A stretch of 64,000 nucleotides of DNA from Robbsia sp. KACC 23696. Its GTDB lineage: Bacteria; Pseudomonadota; Gammaproteobacteria; Burkholderiales; Burkholderiaceae. Below, in pieces: positions 1 through 7,440 of this stretch. Position 1 is the first letter of the stretch. The number at the start of each line of letters is the position of its first letter. The stretch covers positions 868,001-932,000 of the forward strand of contig NZ_CP156628.1 in assembly GCF_039852015.1 (NCBI RefSeq), written 5' to 3'. The position numbers were made by a program, and so were the translations under genes. The notes below the pieces were generated by a model. It was given only the letters and a program-made list of their open reading frames with translations. It made no database searches and was not told the DNA's origin.

Positions 1-339
1 TACCATCTCGCGTACCGGGTCGACGTTCGGCATCGTCACATAGCCATTCGCATCGGCCGCCGCATTCGAAGGGTCATACACCACCTTCATCGGCGACGGA
101 TCATCCACAATCTTGCTGACCTTCACGCCGCCGATGTCGCCTGCCGGATTTCCCGGAACGCCCTGGCCATGCCCGAGCGGATCCACCTGAAACACAACCT
201 GCTTGGCCACATACGGCTTGCCGTCCGGACCGGCCACGCTGTCGACGTTGGCCAAATTACTGGCCGTCGTGTTCAGGCGCTGGGATTCGGCATTCATCGC
301 CGAACCGGCCACCCGGAAGATGTTCATCATCGAAGACAT
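1..339 (-). CDS. flgC: Flagellar basal-body rod protein FlgC (partial, 3' end outside window)
   Basis: This is the N-terminal 113 codons of FlgC, a proximal-rod subunit of the flagellar basal body that is exported by the flagellar type III system. The start ATG at 339 is followed by [20 protein letters not shown] and then a [16 protein letters not shown] segment, the classical rod/hook N-terminal signature (xxNLAN) shared by FlgB, FlgC, FlgE and FlgG. FlgC is usually about 140 residues, so roughly 28 residues lie beyond the left edge. It follows flgB on the same strand with a 97-bp gap, the usual flgB-flgC order. A purine-rich stretch (GAGGGTGGTG) precedes the start. The identity is secure. 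Confidence 0.95.
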   Translation of the reverse strand, partial: MSSMMNIFRVAGSAMNAESQRLNTTASNLANVDSVAGPDGKPYVAKQVVFQVDPLGHGQGVPGNPAGDIGGVKVSKIVDDPSPMKVVYDPSNAAADANGYVTMPNVDPVREMV

Positions 340-436
340 CGCACCACCCTCACCGTTCGTCCGCTTCGTGCCAGGCCGGCGTCGCACCGTCACCCGCATC
401 CCTTCCGCCCCGTTACCGCGGCGGCCGCCCGATCAC

Positions 437-970
437 TTAACTACCGCTACCGCCGCTTACCGCCGTCAACATCGTCTTCATCTGCTGATTGACGATGTTC
501 AGGCCCGTTTCGTAATGCAGCGCGTTGTCGGCAAAATTGACGCGCTCGTTATCCAGTTCCACCGTGTTGCCGTCCATCGCCGACTGGTACGGCGTCCGGT
601 AGGCCGGCGTACCGTAAGCAGCGCTCGCCGCGGCCGCCGCGCCGGCGACACCGGCGAGATGCCCAGGATGCGTTGCGTCCATCGACAAGCTGCCGTTGCC
701 GCTCGCTGCCCCCATGCCGGCATCGCCTTCCGGGCGGGCCATCGCCAGATAGCCGGTGCGCGAGACGCTGCCGCTGTCCCACACCGGGCCCGGCTTCGCC
801 GCCGCATCCGACCCCAGCGCACTGCGCAGCGTCTTGGCGAAATCGACGTCACGCGCCTTGTAGCCCGGCGTGTCGGCGTTGGCGATATTGCCCGACAGCA
901 ACTGCTGGCGATAAGCGCGTACATCCAGCGCCTGGCGCCCGAAATTGAATTCCGCGTCGAGTTTGTCCAC
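437..970 (-). CDS. flgB: Flagellar basal-body rod protein FlgB
   Basis: FlgB is the innermost proximal-rod subunit of the flagellum. The 177-residue product begins MDKLDAEFNFGRQALDVRAY, followed by the rod signature LLSGNIANADTPGYKARDVDF and a C-terminal helix (ALHYETGLNIVNQQMKTMLTAV) of the kind that packs against the N-terminal helix in rod proteins. The middle, about residues 55-130, is Gly/Ala-rich and makes the protein longer than the usual 130-140 residues. The start is a GTG at 970 with AAGGGG six bases upstream. It heads the leftward flgBC operon and is divergent from flgA across about 155 bp. Confidence 0.95.
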   Translation of the reverse strand: MDKLDAEFNFGRQALDVRAYRQQLLSGNIANADTPGYKARDVDFAKTLRSALGSDAAAKPGPVWDSGSVSRTGYLAMARPEGDAGMGAASGNGSLSMDATHPGHLAGVAGAAAAASAAYGTPAYRTPYQSAMDGNTVELDNERVNFADNALHYETGLNIVNQQMKTMLTAVSGGSGS

Positions 971-1126
971 GAACCGCCCCTTTCCTTTTCAGGTATGGGA
1001 CGCATCGTACGGGGAAGCGGTCCACGGCAATTCGAGGATAAAGGGGTAATTGGCGCTTCATTTCGGCAGATAGCGCGTTGCAGCCACTCCCTACAATCCG
1101 CTCTAACTGAAAAACCGGAGCAGCCC

Positions 1127-2053
1127 ATGCGCGCCGCTACCCCTATCCGATTGTGGCTACAGACCGTTCGCGCCTTGTTTGGCGTGCCTTCGACGCCGAT
1201 GGCACGCGCCACGGCGGCGACGCAGGACGCGTCGGCGGCACGCGGTGCGGTACGTGTGTCGGCCGCACGCAACAGCATGCGCGCCACTGCGCAACAACGC
1301 GGGGCACCGCGCGTGCGACGTTTGTCGTCATCGCCGTTGTCAAAGCGCGACGCGCTGGCAACCGCCGCCGTCCTGGGCTTGGTTGCGGCCTCGCTGATCA
1401 CCGTGGTGGCACCGGCGCACGCGCAGGGCAACAACGAGGATCCGGCGCGCATCGTTCAGGCGGCCGAGCGTTTCCTGGTGCAGCAAACGGAAGGGGTGCC
1501 GGGCCGCGTCACCATCGCGGTGACGCCGCCGCAACCGCAGGGACTGGCTGCCTGCCAATCCCTGGAAGCCTTCCTGCCGCCGGGCGTACGGCTTTGGGGA
1601 CAGGCGACGGTCGGCGTGCGGTGCGTCGGAGAACGGCCGTGGACGCTGTATCTGCAAGCGCGCGTCGGCGTCATCGGCAATTACTATGTGGCCTCGCACG
1701 GTCTGAGCCCTAACACGGTGATCGGACCAAACGATTTGATGGCACAGAACGGTGATCTGACCACCCTGCCCGCCGTGATCGTCACTGATCCGACGCAGAT
1801 CATCGGCACCACGACGATGGGCGCCGTCATGGCCGGCATGCCGTTGCGGACCGATTCGGTGCGCGCCGCCGTCGCGATTCGTTTCGGCCAGATCGTGAAG
1901 CTGATCGCGCAGGGTAACGGGTTTGCGATTTCGTCCGAGGGCAGCGCCCTGGCGAATGCCTCGGCGGGCCAACAGGTCCGCGTTCGCACGTCGAACGGCG
2001 CGATCGTCAGTGGCATCGCCCAATCCGACTCGTCCGTCAACATCCCGTTGTAA
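1127..2053 (+). CDS. flgA: Flagellar basal-body P-ring formation chaperone FlgA
   Basis: FlgA is the periplasmic chaperone for P-ring (FlgI) assembly. The C-terminal 200 residues match the family, with an SAF-like segment (ASHGLSPNTVIGPNDLMAQNGD) and a final beta-rich part (VRVRTSNGAIVSGIAQSDSSVNI). A hydrophobic segment ending in APAHAQ at about residue 99 looks like a signal-peptide core with an AxA cleavage site. The reading frame is open far upstream, to about 203. I chose ATG 1127 because GGAG lies six bases before it and upstream codons overlap flgB. This gives a 308-residue protein with an unusually long basic N-region of about 75 residues before the signal core. ATG 1277 would give a normal signal peptide but lacks an SD. 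Confidence 0.9.
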   Translation: MRAATPIRLWLQTVRALFGVPSTPMARATAATQDASAARGAVRVSAARNSMRATAQQRGAPRVRRLSSSPLSKRDALATAAVLGLVAASLITVVAPAHAQGNNEDPARIVQAAERFLVQQTEGVPGRVTIAVTPPQPQGLAACQSLEAFLPPGVRLWGQATVGVRCVGERPWTLYLQARVGVIGNYYVASHGLSPNTVIGPNDLMAQNGDLTTLPAVIVTDPTQIIGTTTMGAVMAGMPLRTDSVRAAVAIRFGQIVKLIAQGNGFAISSEGSALANASAGQQVRVRTSNGAIVSGIAQSDSSVNIPL

Positions 2054-2225
2054 TGCCTCCGCGACCGCGCATGTCCGCCCTTTCCGCCCCCCTGACGTCG
2101 TCATCGTGCCCGACCCGCGCCGGACGCGAGCGCACGGTAGGCCGCGCCACGGCCGGGGGCTGGACACGCGCGTACGGTTACGGCGATTTTGCGCGGGGTT
2201 TCTTTGGCGAATGCGGCTTTCCTGC

Positions 2226-2231
2226 TACACT
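2226..2231 (+). promoter_or_regulatory. Possible -10 element upstream of flgM
   Basis: TACACT at 2226-2231 resembles a sigma-70 -10 box. A weak -35 (TTGGCG, 2204-2209) lies 16 bases upstream. It would start a transcript about 105 bases before the flgM GTG. No sigma-28 type site is visible here, unlike at the second flgM copy. Weak call. Confidence 0.25.
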
Positions 2232-2341
2232 GGAAGCGCATATAGGAATGCACTCTTCGCCGAATGCGCGGATGCGGTCGACTGTCATGTCTTCTGCGTC
2301 GGCGCTTTTCGGCCCTGCAGACCACGCTGACGGGACAGACC

Positions 2342-2722
2342 GTGAAACTCAACGCGAATCCAAACGACGCGTCGGTGCGACAAGACACGTTGCAACGACA
2401 AGCCGCACGGACGCGGCCGAATCCGAACGCGGAGGCGGCTGCTGGCGCCACCAATGTATCGGGGCAGCAACAGATTGCGTCGCCGTACGATGCGAGCGGC
2501 GCCAACGCGTCCCAACGTATTGGCGGAGACGCTCGCGTCTCGCATCGCACGTCGCAATTGATGGCCGCGGCAAACGATCCCAGTCACGACGTCGACATGA
2601 ATCGTGTCGCCGCGATCAAGGCGGCGCTGGCCAATGGCTCCTATCAGATCGATTCTTCGCGGATCGCCGACGGCATGCTCCGTGGCTCGCGCGAACTGAT
2701 GTCGCCGAACGGCGCGATCTGA
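2342..2722 (+). CDS. flgM: Anti-sigma-28 factor FlgM (first copy)
   Basis: FlgM binds FliA (sigma-28) and holds late flagellar genes off until it is exported through the finished hook-basal body. The 126-residue product has a disordered, Asn/Ala-rich N-terminus (MKLNANPNDASV) and the conserved C-terminal sigma-binding helices: ANDPSHDVDMNRVAAIKAAL and NGSYQIDSSRIADGMLRGSR. I chose the GTG at 2342 (GGGA six bases upstream) because the protein then begins MKLN, exactly as the second copy at 3543 does. It lies between flgA and flgN, the standard position, and is followed by a hairpin that could terminate its transcript. Confidence 0.92.
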   Translation: MKLNANPNDASVRQDTLQRQAARTRPNPNAEAAAGATNVSGQQQIASPYDASGANASQRIGGDARVSHRTSQLMAAANDPSHDVDMNRVAAIKAALANGSYQIDSSRIADGMLRGSRELMSPNGAI

Positions 2723-2748
2723 GCGTTATCCCCTGTTTCTCTGACATC

Positions 2749-2789
2749 ACCCAGCCGCGTTTCACGCCGCTGGGTCGCTTTGTTGTTTT
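2749..2789 (+). terminator. Hairpin terminator between flgM and flgN
   Basis: ACCCAGC (2749-2755) pairs with GCTGGGT (2769-2775). After one mismatch the stem continues with GCG/CGC around a TTTCA loop. The hairpin is followed by a T-rich run (CTTTGTTGTTTT, 2778-2789). It sits 26 bases after the flgM stop and could attenuate flgM-to-flgN readthrough. Confidence 0.6.
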
Positions 2790-2864
2790 CGCGCTGCCTC
2801 CGCTTCCCGCGTCCAAACCGGGTGACAGGCGGCTGCCGTCTTGCGCTTCGCTGGAACTTCCGTG

Positions 2865-3332
2865 ATGACACCGACCCTCTCGCTCAATTACGCCGTATTG
2901 CTGACCTTGCTCGACCATGAAATTGCCGCCTTGCGACTATTCGTGACGACCTTGCAGGAAGAGCAGCAACTGCTGGCGCGCAGCACCGATGTGTCGACGT
3001 TGCCCGATATCGTGACGCGCAAGACCGAACTGTATAGACAATTGAGCGATTTGGGCCGGCAGCGGACTTCGTGGTTTGTCAGCGCGGCATTGTCGGGGAT
3101 GCAATCGTTATTGGAGCGCACCCGTCAATCGGATCCCGCTGTCACGCAAGAAATCGCGGCGAAATGGGAAACGCTGTTGGGACTTGCACGGAGCGCACGC
3201 GCCAGTAACGAAACGAATGGTCGACTAGTCCGGACACGTATGGTGTACAACCGGTCGGCGCTCGACGCGATCCGCGTTGCAAGCGGCGCGACGACATTGT
3301 CGACCTACGGCGCAGACGGACGGATGGGGTGA
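2865..3332 (+). CDS. flgN: Flagellar export chaperone FlgN
   Basis: FlgN is the cytoplasmic chaperone for the hook-filament junction proteins FlgK and FlgL and couples them to the export gate. The product (155 residues) is largely helical: an N-terminal helix LLDHEIAALRLFVTTLQEEQ, a basic middle segment (VTRKTELYRQLSDLGRQRTS), and a C-terminal part with ARASNETNGRLVRTRMVYNR, which resembles the NG-x-L-I motif region of the family. I chose ATG 2865 because GGAA lies eight bases upstream. An in-frame GTG sits immediately before it. It lies between the two flgM-like genes. Confidence 0.85.
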   Translation: MTPTLSLNYAVLLTLLDHEIAALRLFVTTLQEEQQLLARSTDVSTLPDIVTRKTELYRQLSDLGRQRTSWFVSAALSGMQSLLERTRQSDPAVTQEIAAKWETLLGLARSARASNETNGRLVRTRMVYNRSALDAIRVASGATTLSTYGADGRMG

Positions 3333-3487
3333 CGTCGGCACTGTCGCCCGATGAAAACGATTTTATAGACTGCGACCATCCGCCGCATGTTCGATTTAGT
3401 AAATAATCAAGCGACTGTTCGTCAACTGTTATGTGACGAAATATCCGAACGATTAACAGCTTGTTGCATTTATACCGAGGAAATTTC

Positions 3488-3514
3488 TAAAGTTCCCCTG
3501 GGGTAGGCCGTTAA
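3488..3514 (+). promoter_or_regulatory. Sigma-28 (FliA) promoter for second flgM
   Basis: TAAA at 3488-3491, 15 bases, then GCCGTTAA at 3507-3514. This matches the enterobacterial sigma-28 consensus TAAA-N15-GCCGATAA at 11 of 12 defined positions. The -10 lies 28 bases before the GTG of the flgM-like gene, so the leader is short. This is the best FliA site in the window. Confidence 0.8.
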
Positions 3515-3542
3515 GGCAGGAAACCTCCCTCGGGGAACTGCT

Positions 3543-3863
3543 GTGAAATTGAATCCATCCTTACCGGGTCAAACGCCCGCGGCCTTGCAAAAGCCGACCG
3601 TTGGCAACCAGGCAGGCGCCTCGGCGTCACCGCTGACGCCTGCCATTCTTGCCAACACCACCATTGCCAGCGGCAGTGTGTCGTTTTCGCCGATGACGGC
3701 AGCATTGCTAGCTGCCGCCAGCGATCCGAGCAACGACATCGACGTGCCACGTGTGGACGAACTGCGTTCGGCGATCGCCAACGGTACGCTGCGCATCGAC
3801 GCCGCGAAGATCGCGGACGGTCTGCTGGTGACGACACAGGAGCTGATCCAGATGCCCAACTAA
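3543..3863 (+). CDS. Second FlgM-like anti-sigma-28 factor
   Basis: The 106-residue product has the FlgM layout: a disordered N-terminus starting MKLNPSLPGQTP, then the sigma-binding region with ASDPSNDIDVPRVDELRSAI and NGTLRIDAAKIADGLLVTTQ. Its C-terminal half is clearly homologous to the first copy (DPS-DVD/DID-RV, IADGML/IADGLL), but the two differ at more than half of the positions, so this is not a recent duplicate. GTG start with GGGGA six bases upstream. Its own sigma-28 promoter would make it part of a negative feedback loop: active FliA makes more anti-sigma factor. Whether it binds FliA, another sigma factor, or is exported cannot be read from sequence. Confidence 0.85.
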   Translation: MKLNPSLPGQTPAALQKPTVGNQAGASASPLTPAILANTTIASGSVSFSPMTAALLAAASDPSNDIDVPRVDELRSAIANGTLRIDAAKIADGLLVTTQELIQMPN

Positions 3864-3998
3864 GCGGGCTGTCTGGCGCCGGAGCACGTGCCCGCCGTTG
3901 GCGGGATGTGTGTCGACACGTCGTCGGATCGTCGTCGAGCGGAATCACGTCGATCGCGCGCACTATGCATTATTTTATCTGGCACGCCCTATCTTCTC

Positions 3999-4027
3999 TT
4001 ATCGTCTGCGGCACTCGGCGGTATAGT
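3999..4027 (+). promoter_or_regulatory. Sigma-70-like promoter before the DUF2891 gene
   Basis: TTATCG (3999-4004), a 17-base spacer and TATAGT (4022-4027), in an AT-richer stretch 44 bases before the proposed ATG. The -10 is good and the -35 is weak. Confidence 0.45.
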
Positions 4028-4070
4028 GGGACTCTGTGAACTTGCGCGCCGTGTGCGCCTTCGTGCCCTG

Positions 4071-5090
4071 ATGCTAACTGCTGACGTCGCTTCTCAATTC
4101 GCTTCCATCGCGCTTCGTCATCTGACCCGCGAATATCCGAATAGCCTGCTGCACGTCCTGGCCGATGACAACGATGCCGTCACGCCGCGCCAACTGCATC
4201 CGGTGTTCTACGGCAGTTACGATTGGCACTCCTGCGTGCACGGCTACTGGCTGCTGGCCTCGCTGCTCGAGCACTTCCCCTCAGTCCCGCAACGCGAAAC
4301 GATCCGCACGACGTTCGATGCCCATTTGACGCCGGAACGGTTGGCCGGTGAGGTCGCGTATTTTGAACGGCCTACCGCACGGGGCTATGAGCGGCCTTAT
4401 GGCTGGGCCTGGCTGCTGGCGTTACAAGGCCAATTGCATCGCATGGCCGAGTCGGGCGATACCGATGCACGCCGCTGGCACGACGCCTTGCGCCCGCTTG
4501 CGGATCTGCTGGTCGCACGCTTCACCGAATTCCTGCCGAAGTGCACCTACCCGTTGCGCGTCGGCACCCACTTCAACACCGCGTTTGCGTTGGCGCTGGC
4601 GCTCGACTACGCGCGAGATGTCGGCAACGCGCCGTTTGCGGCACTGCTCAACGATACCGCCGTGCGGTGGTATAGCGAGGACCGCGGTTATCAGGGCTGG
4701 GAACCGGCTGGGGACGAGTTCCTGTCCCCGGGCTGGATGGAGGCCGACCTGATGCGGCGCGTCCTGCCGGCCGACACCTTCCTGTCCTGGTTCGATGCGT
4801 TTCTGCCGGATCTGCTGAAAGGGCAGCCAGCGGCGATGTTCGTTCCGGCGACGGTAAGCGATCGCAGCGACGGCAAGCTGGCGCATCTCGACGGTTTGAA
4901 TCTGAGCCGTGCCTGGTGCCTGCGGCAGATCGCGCAGGCGCTACCGGAAAACGACGCACGGCGCGCATTGCTGGCGAACACGGCGCATGTGCATTTGACG
5001 CAGGCCCTGGCGCAGGTCGAGGGCGACTACATGGGCGAGCATTGGCTGGCAACGTTCGCGCTTCTCGCGCTGATGGCGGAGCCTGATTGA
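4071..5090 (+). CDS. DUF2891 family protein
   Basis: The 339-residue product matches the DUF2891 family by its conserved blocks HPVFYGSYDWHSCVHGYWLL (about residues 43-62), ERPYGWAWLLALQGQLH, THFNTAFALALALDYA and EPAGDEFLSPGWMEADLMRR. The many aromatic and acidic residues on helices suggest an alpha/alpha-barrel of the kind seen in sugar-processing enzymes. No biochemical function is established that I can name. No signal peptide is evident from ATG 4071. The frame is open upstream to 3888, but ATG 4071 gives the usual start (MLTADVASQFASIALRHLTR) and lies just after a promoter-like sequence. No obvious link to its flagellar neighbours. Confidence 0.85.
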   Translation: MLTADVASQFASIALRHLTREYPNSLLHVLADDNDAVTPRQLHPVFYGSYDWHSCVHGYWLLASLLEHFPSVPQRETIRTTFDAHLTPERLAGEVAYFERPTARGYERPYGWAWLLALQGQLHRMAESGDTDARRWHDALRPLADLLVARFTEFLPKCTYPLRVGTHFNTAFALALALDYARDVGNAPFAALLNDTAVRWYSEDRGYQGWEPAGDEFLSPGWMEADLMRRVLPADTFLSWFDAFLPDLLKGQPAAMFVPATVSDRSDGKLAHLDGLNLSRAWCLRQIAQALPENDARRALLANTAHVHLTQALAQVEGDYMGEHWLATFALLALMAEPD

Positions 5091-5156
5091 CCGGGAACGC
5101 GTACGATGCTTTGCGGCGCAATGCCAAGCGCACCGAGAACGATTTATCGCATGCCG

Positions 5157-6365
5157 CTACTCTTGATCGACCTCTGGCCAGAGCTTAGGAAACAGGAAGC
5201 GCAGGCTACGGAGCGGTAGGCTGAACGTCAAATCGCCGCGGTGCGTCGGGGCATCGAGTAGACCAAAATCCTGCAAGGAACGAACGATTCGGCGTTTGTT
5301 GACGTCACTGACATTGCCCAACATTTGCCCGAATTCGGCACGCGTGGCGGCACGCGTGCGCATCACAAACTCCATCGGGAGCACGGCAGCGTCTGCTTTT
5401 ATAACGGATTTTTCTGATCCAAGCGCCCAAGGATGAGCCTCGAGATAATGTAAAAGATCTTTCGTCCGCTCTGTAATTCCGTCGAAATCGGTCATCCGAA
5501 CCATAAACTCGGCCTGATCGATGCAGCAATCCAGAAAGAATTCGACAAATTGAACAAGGCCCTCCTGCGAAAGGTTGCCGCGCCCATCCAGATCATTACG
5601 ACGTGATTGGTCTGCCGCACTCAGCCTTGCATAGTACTCTGCGTGTGAGCGTGCAAGTCCTCGTAGCGGAGACCATAATCCGTGGGTCAACGCAGCAGCC
5701 CGCAAAGCAAGGTGCGAATGCAGACGGGCAACGCGCCCGTTACCGTCGACAAAGGGATGAATCCATGTCAGGCGATGATGCGAACACGCGATACCGATTA
5801 ATTGGTACTCCCTTCCACGAATGCGTGCATATCTTGTTGCCCACGCATTGAGTAAGGGTTCAATGAGCTCGGGTCGCGGTGCCAGATGGCGTCCTACGGT
5901 AACGTCACTCTGCCGTATCTCTCCTGGGAGGATCGCCTCCCCTTCGCCGGTGAAGCGATCCTCTGCAGGCAAAAACGCGAAGAAACGATCGTGTAAAACA
6001 GAAATTCGTTCAGGCTCGAACAACGCGCTGACGGTCAGCCCGGCCCAGTCCTGCTCCAGAGTCGATTCGGCTTCGATATGCGCCATCGCAAAGAGCTGCT
6101 TTTTTCGCTCCGCATCGTCGACAGCATAATGCCGGTTCAAGGCCGCTTCGATCTTAGCTGGCGTCGTATGTTGCCCTTCGATCTTATTCGTGTAGTACGA
6201 ATTCATCGCGCGCAATTGCGGGATCAACGCCCGCGCCATTGGCGTTTCTGTCATCGGAATCAATTTCTGAGACAGTTCAATCAAACGAGAGGCACGTTCA
6301 AGGAGTGGCTCAAGCATTCGATCTTCGGGATAGAGCGGCTCGAAAGACACCACGCTGCTAGCCAT
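5157..6365 (-). CDS. Fic family protein (class II, AMPylation type)
   Basis: The 402-residue product has the complete Fic active-site loop HPFVDGNGRVAR at residues 203-214 (HxFx[D/E]GNGRxxR), with the catalytic His and the phosphate-binding Gly-Asn-Gly-Arg. An N-terminal inhibitory helix with TNKIEG (59-64) fits the [S/T]xxxE[G/N] motif, whose Glu blocks ATP in the unregulated state, so this is a self-inhibited class II enzyme. The C-terminal 100 residues look like a winged-helix domain (AATRAEFGQMLGNVSDVNKR), as in many Fic proteins with this layout. By family it would transfer AMP to a hydroxyl side chain of a target protein; the target is unknown. No antitoxin gene is adjacent. Codon use and GC look lower than in neighbours, suggesting acquisition. 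Confidence 0.92.
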   Translation of the reverse strand: MASSVVSFEPLYPEDRMLEPLLERASRLIELSQKLIPMTETPMARALIPQLRAMNSYYTNKIEGQHTTPAKIEAALNRHYAVDDAERKKQLFAMAHIEAESTLEQDWAGLTVSALFEPERISVLHDRFFAFLPAEDRFTGEGEAILPGEIRQSDVTVGRHLAPRPELIEPLLNAWATRYARIRGREYQLIGIACSHHRLTWIHPFVDGNGRVARLHSHLALRAAALTHGLWSPLRGLARSHAEYYARLSAADQSRRNDLDGRGNLSQEGLVQFVEFFLDCCIDQAEFMVRMTDFDGITERTKDLLHYLEAHPWALGSEKSVIKADAAVLPMEFVMRTRAATRAEFGQMLGNVSDVNKRRIVRSLQDFGLLDAPTHRGDLTFSLPLRSLRFLFPKLWPEVDQE

Positions 6366-6685
6366 GCTGGTCGTCCAGATAAATGTAGAGTTCTTTGTAC
6401 ACCAATAAACGCCACAAGTCTTTATATTAAAACACTAATTCAGAATTTATGTAGTGTTCCAAGTAGAGTTGCATGTAGGGTTCGAGACGGGCGTGATGGG
6501 CGACACGAAGCGTGGTCGAGGATGGTGAGGACAGGGGATGCACGTGTCGCTTGCCCGGTGCGCCGTGACCGGTGCCGGGCCGTGAGTCGTGCGGAAAGAA
6601 AAGACAGAGTGAGCGCGCCGTCACCTACTCGGAATGCGACGGCGGCAGGGCGTAGGGCGACACAGTGCCCCTTCGTTGCCGCCCT
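6366..6685. other. Non-coding region between fic and fliA
   Basis: No supported gene. The first 110 bases (fic upstream region) are AT-rich and carry three copies of CTACAT on the minus strand within about 90 bases, two of them in similar contexts (CTACATAAAT and CTACATTTAT). They probably hold the fic promoter, although I cannot place -35/-10 boxes confidently. The remainder is GC-rich and holds a hairpin downstream of fliA. Confidence 0.5.
6595..6644 (-). terminator. Possible terminator downstream of fliA
   Basis: On the minus strand CGCCGTC and GACGGCG (6616-6622 / 6638-6644) form a 7-bp perfect stem with a 15-base loop, followed by a pyrimidine-rich tract with TCTTTTCTTT (6595-6606). It lies about 40 bases after the fliA stop. 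The long loop and imperfect T tract make this uncertain. Confidence 0.35.
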
Positions 6686-7426
6686 TTAAGACATTGCCGG
6701 CGCGAACTCGCGCATTTTGGCGCGCAGCCGGCCCACGGCCTGGCTGTGCAATTGGCAGACGCGCGATTCGCTGACTTCCATCACGGCGCCGATTTCGCGC
6801 AGATTCAGGCCCTGCTCGTAGTACAAGCTCAGCAACAGCTTTTCCCGATCCGGCAGACGCTCGATCGCCTCGATCAAGGCCCCGCGAAACGCGCCATCCA
6901 TCAGCGTCGCGAGCGGGTCGGTCTTGTCCACGCAGTGCCGGTCCAGGAACGATTCGTCACCGCCTTCGCGTTCGAAATCTTCGTAGTAGAACAGCTGGCT
7001 GCCGTGCAGGTCCTGCAGCATCGACTGGTACTCGTCCAGCGGCAGTTGCAGGTGCTCCGCGACTTCCGATTCGGTCGCCGAGCCGCCCTTGCGTTGCTCG
7101 ACCTCGTGCACGGCTTTTTCCACCTGGCGCGACGAGCGCCGCAGACTACGCGGCAACCAGTCGTTCTCGCGCAGCTGATCGAGAATCGCACCGCGGATCC
7201 GTTGGCTCGCATAGGTCTCGAATTGCGCGCCGAGTTCGCCCTTGTAGCGGTTGGCGGCATCGAGCAATCCGATCATGCCGGCCTGGATCAGATCGTCCAG
7301 GTCGACGCTGGACGGCAGCTTGGCGACGATATGCAACGCAATCCGACGCACGAGCGGCGCGTAGCGCATCGCTGTATCGTGCATCGACTGTTCGTTTTGC
7401 GTCAATTTGCCTTGGGCAGTGTACAT
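6686..7426 (-). CDS. fliA: RNA polymerase sigma factor FliA (sigma-28)
   Basis: FliA directs RNA polymerase to late flagellar, motor and chemotaxis promoters and is inhibited by FlgM. The 246-residue product carries region 2 (PSSVDLDDLIQAGMIGLLDA, then FETYASQRIRGAILDQLREN), a region-3 segment with WLPRSLRRSSRQVEKAVHEV, and region 4 with a helix-turn-helix (LNLREIGAVMEVSESRVCQL). The length is normal for the family (about 240). ATG 7426 has GAAGGAG eight bases upstream; an upstream extension of the frame is not needed. It is the last gene of the leftward flhB-flhA-flhF-flhG-fliA series, 14 bases after flhG. Confidence 0.97.
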   Translation of the reverse strand: MYTAQGKLTQNEQSMHDTAMRYAPLVRRIALHIVAKLPSSVDLDDLIQAGMIGLLDAANRYKGELGAQFETYASQRIRGAILDQLRENDWLPRSLRRSSRQVEKAVHEVEQRKGGSATESEVAEHLQLPLDEYQSMLQDLHGSQLFYYEDFEREGGDESFLDRHCVDKTDPLATLMDGAFRGALIEAIERLPDREKLLLSLYYEQGLNLREIGAVMEVSESRVCQLHSQAVGRLRAKMREFAPAMS

Positions 7427-7440
7427 CCGCGACTCCTTCG

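Noticed and set aside
203-1126. Upstream extension of the flgA reading frame to 203
   Set aside because: It runs antisense through flgB and part of flgC, has no family similarity, and an SD precedes ATG 1127. The open frame is a by-product of high GC.
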